NCBI GenBank assembly: GCA_050084515.1
Contig: CM114271.1
Location: 11,532,001-11,596,000 of the forward strand
Length of the DNA: 64,000 bases
Direction: 5' to 3'
Source: Blasia pusilla
Taxonomy: Eukaryota; Marchantiophyta; Marchantiopsida; Blasiales
A program made the translations under genes and the position numbers. The notes below the pieces were generated by a model. The model ran no database searches and had not been told where the DNA came from. It saw only the letters and a list, made by a program, of their open reading frames with translations. Shown one piece after another: positions 63,046 to 64,000 of this stretch (its first letter is position 1; each line of letters starts with the position of its first letter).

Positions 63046-64000
63046 TGCCCAACTTATCCGCGACACCAGCCCAACCAAGAACGAGCGCCGCACGTCATGC
63101 GCACTGGCCAAGCAAGGGTGGAATGCTCAATGTGTGCGGGCCCGAGTGCGGGCCACAGGCAACGTGGGCTCATGGAGCCCGCACGGACACGGACTTTGTC
63201 TTCGTGCAACCTTGATTCTGGTAGGCTTCTTCACTTTCTCCTCGTTCCCCCATTATCTTCAAACCATTCTTCTCTAACACGTTATTTCTAAAACTTGTTG
63301 GATTCCTACCACCTATCGGCATCCGACAGGTTGCATGACTCAAGTAGATTGGCCCTGAAAACGTGAAGAGTAAACATGAAGTGACCATGTGCATCTTCCA
63401 CTTTTTACGTCCTCTAGTACACTCCTAAAATCTGCCTCAATATTAGCCCAGATCTTCCATGCATGCCTACTCTATGGTGACTCTAGGAACACCTTCTTGA
63501 TTGATGCCACGTCTTGCAACAAGTTTGATTCAAATGGGTTGTACATGTTCAAACTTGTGAGAGGAAAGCCCCGGTAACTTGTCTTTATCTTGCAACCCGT
63601 CGGATTCCAACGGCTAGGAAGCTAAAGACAAAAAAAGATAGTGCTTGCAATCTGTCGGATTCTGACAAGTTGCAAGCACTTTTAATAATTTCAGTTTCGC
63701 TCGCACCATGGTTGTGTCGAATGGGGTATTTGATATGGGGAATTCGAGATGCCTTCTAATTGGTTGTTAGATTTTCAGAAAGTGTTGGAGATGAGGGTGG
63801 GAGTCTTGGATAAAGAGCCCACTGTAGGGTATTTTCGAACACGGAGATGCAAGTGTTGTTCATTAGTAAATCCACCTATAAGTTCATTCATGATGGTGGG
63901 TTGGTGTCTCTACTAGGAGAGAGATGATGAACTCTCATTCACTTTCATGATTGAGTGTTGATGTAACGTTTCCATCTTCACATTTTGGTCTGAAAAAATG
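63046..64000. other. Window end: intergenic with scattered palindromes
   Basis: No gene seen. Copies of the palindrome family lie at about 63,313 (half-site), 63,593 and 63,645 (GCAATCTGTCGGATTCTGACAAGTTGC-type, degenerate). They may mark the edge of a third palindrome-bearing locus beyond the window. Confidence 0.6.

Overview
The window is nuclear DNA of a streptophyte, either a charophyte alga or a plant. This rests on a short-exon GT-AG gene for a plant-type thioredoxin-fold protein, a Mutator-like (MULE) transposon with a SWIM finger, Ty3/gypsy elements with a chromodomain or PHD finger, and an APE-type LINE. My best guess is a repeat-rich charophyte such as Chara; that guess comes from general resemblance, not from a search. 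Nearly all the DNA is mobile and most copies are decayed.

Layout. 1-1.5 kb: 3' part of a LINE (copy A) ending in (CT)n. 3.7-8.8 kb, minus strand: broken multi-exon gene with a ParB/sulfiredoxin-like exon (DGNHR) and beta-class DNA methyltransferase motifs. Two of its introns are large inverted repeats built from a 27-bp odd palindrome. 8.8-10.7 kb: chromodomain end, polypurine tract and putative 3' LTR of a chromovirus that truncates that gene. 10.8-12.3 kb, minus: gag of a second gypsy family. 16.5-17.7 kb, minus: five-exon thioredoxin-like host gene. 21.8-33.8 kb: a complete 12-kb MULE with 109-bp terminal inverted repeats, an 8-bp target duplication, a transposase gene, tandem arrays and antisense cargo exons. 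34.3-40.3 kb: LINE copies B and C lying in (CT)n tracts. 44-51.1 kb: gypsy element of the same family as the 11-kb gag. Its polyprotein reads gag, protease, cytosine-5 DNA methyltransferase, RT, RNase H, integrase, PHD finger. 52.2-53.0 kb: deletion derivative of another LTR element. 53.4-57.6 kb, plus: second, decayed copy of the ParB-like gene, with palindrome arrays before it and an inverted-repeat intron inside it. 57.6-63.0 kb: another gypsy element (gag, protease, RT, RNase H). The end of the window holds scattered palindromes.

Two unrelated DNA methyltransferases are encoded by mobile or repeat-associated DNA: a C5-cytosine enzyme inside a retrotransposon, and an amino-methyltransferase-like enzyme joined to a ParB-like domain. 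Where sibling copies can be compared, many premature stops are CAG to TAG or CTGG to CTAG changes. That fits deamination of methylated CHG sites, so the DNA shows signs of having been methylated. Most coding copies are broken; the thioredoxin-like gene is the only gene that reads cleanly, and it too uses TAG as its stop.
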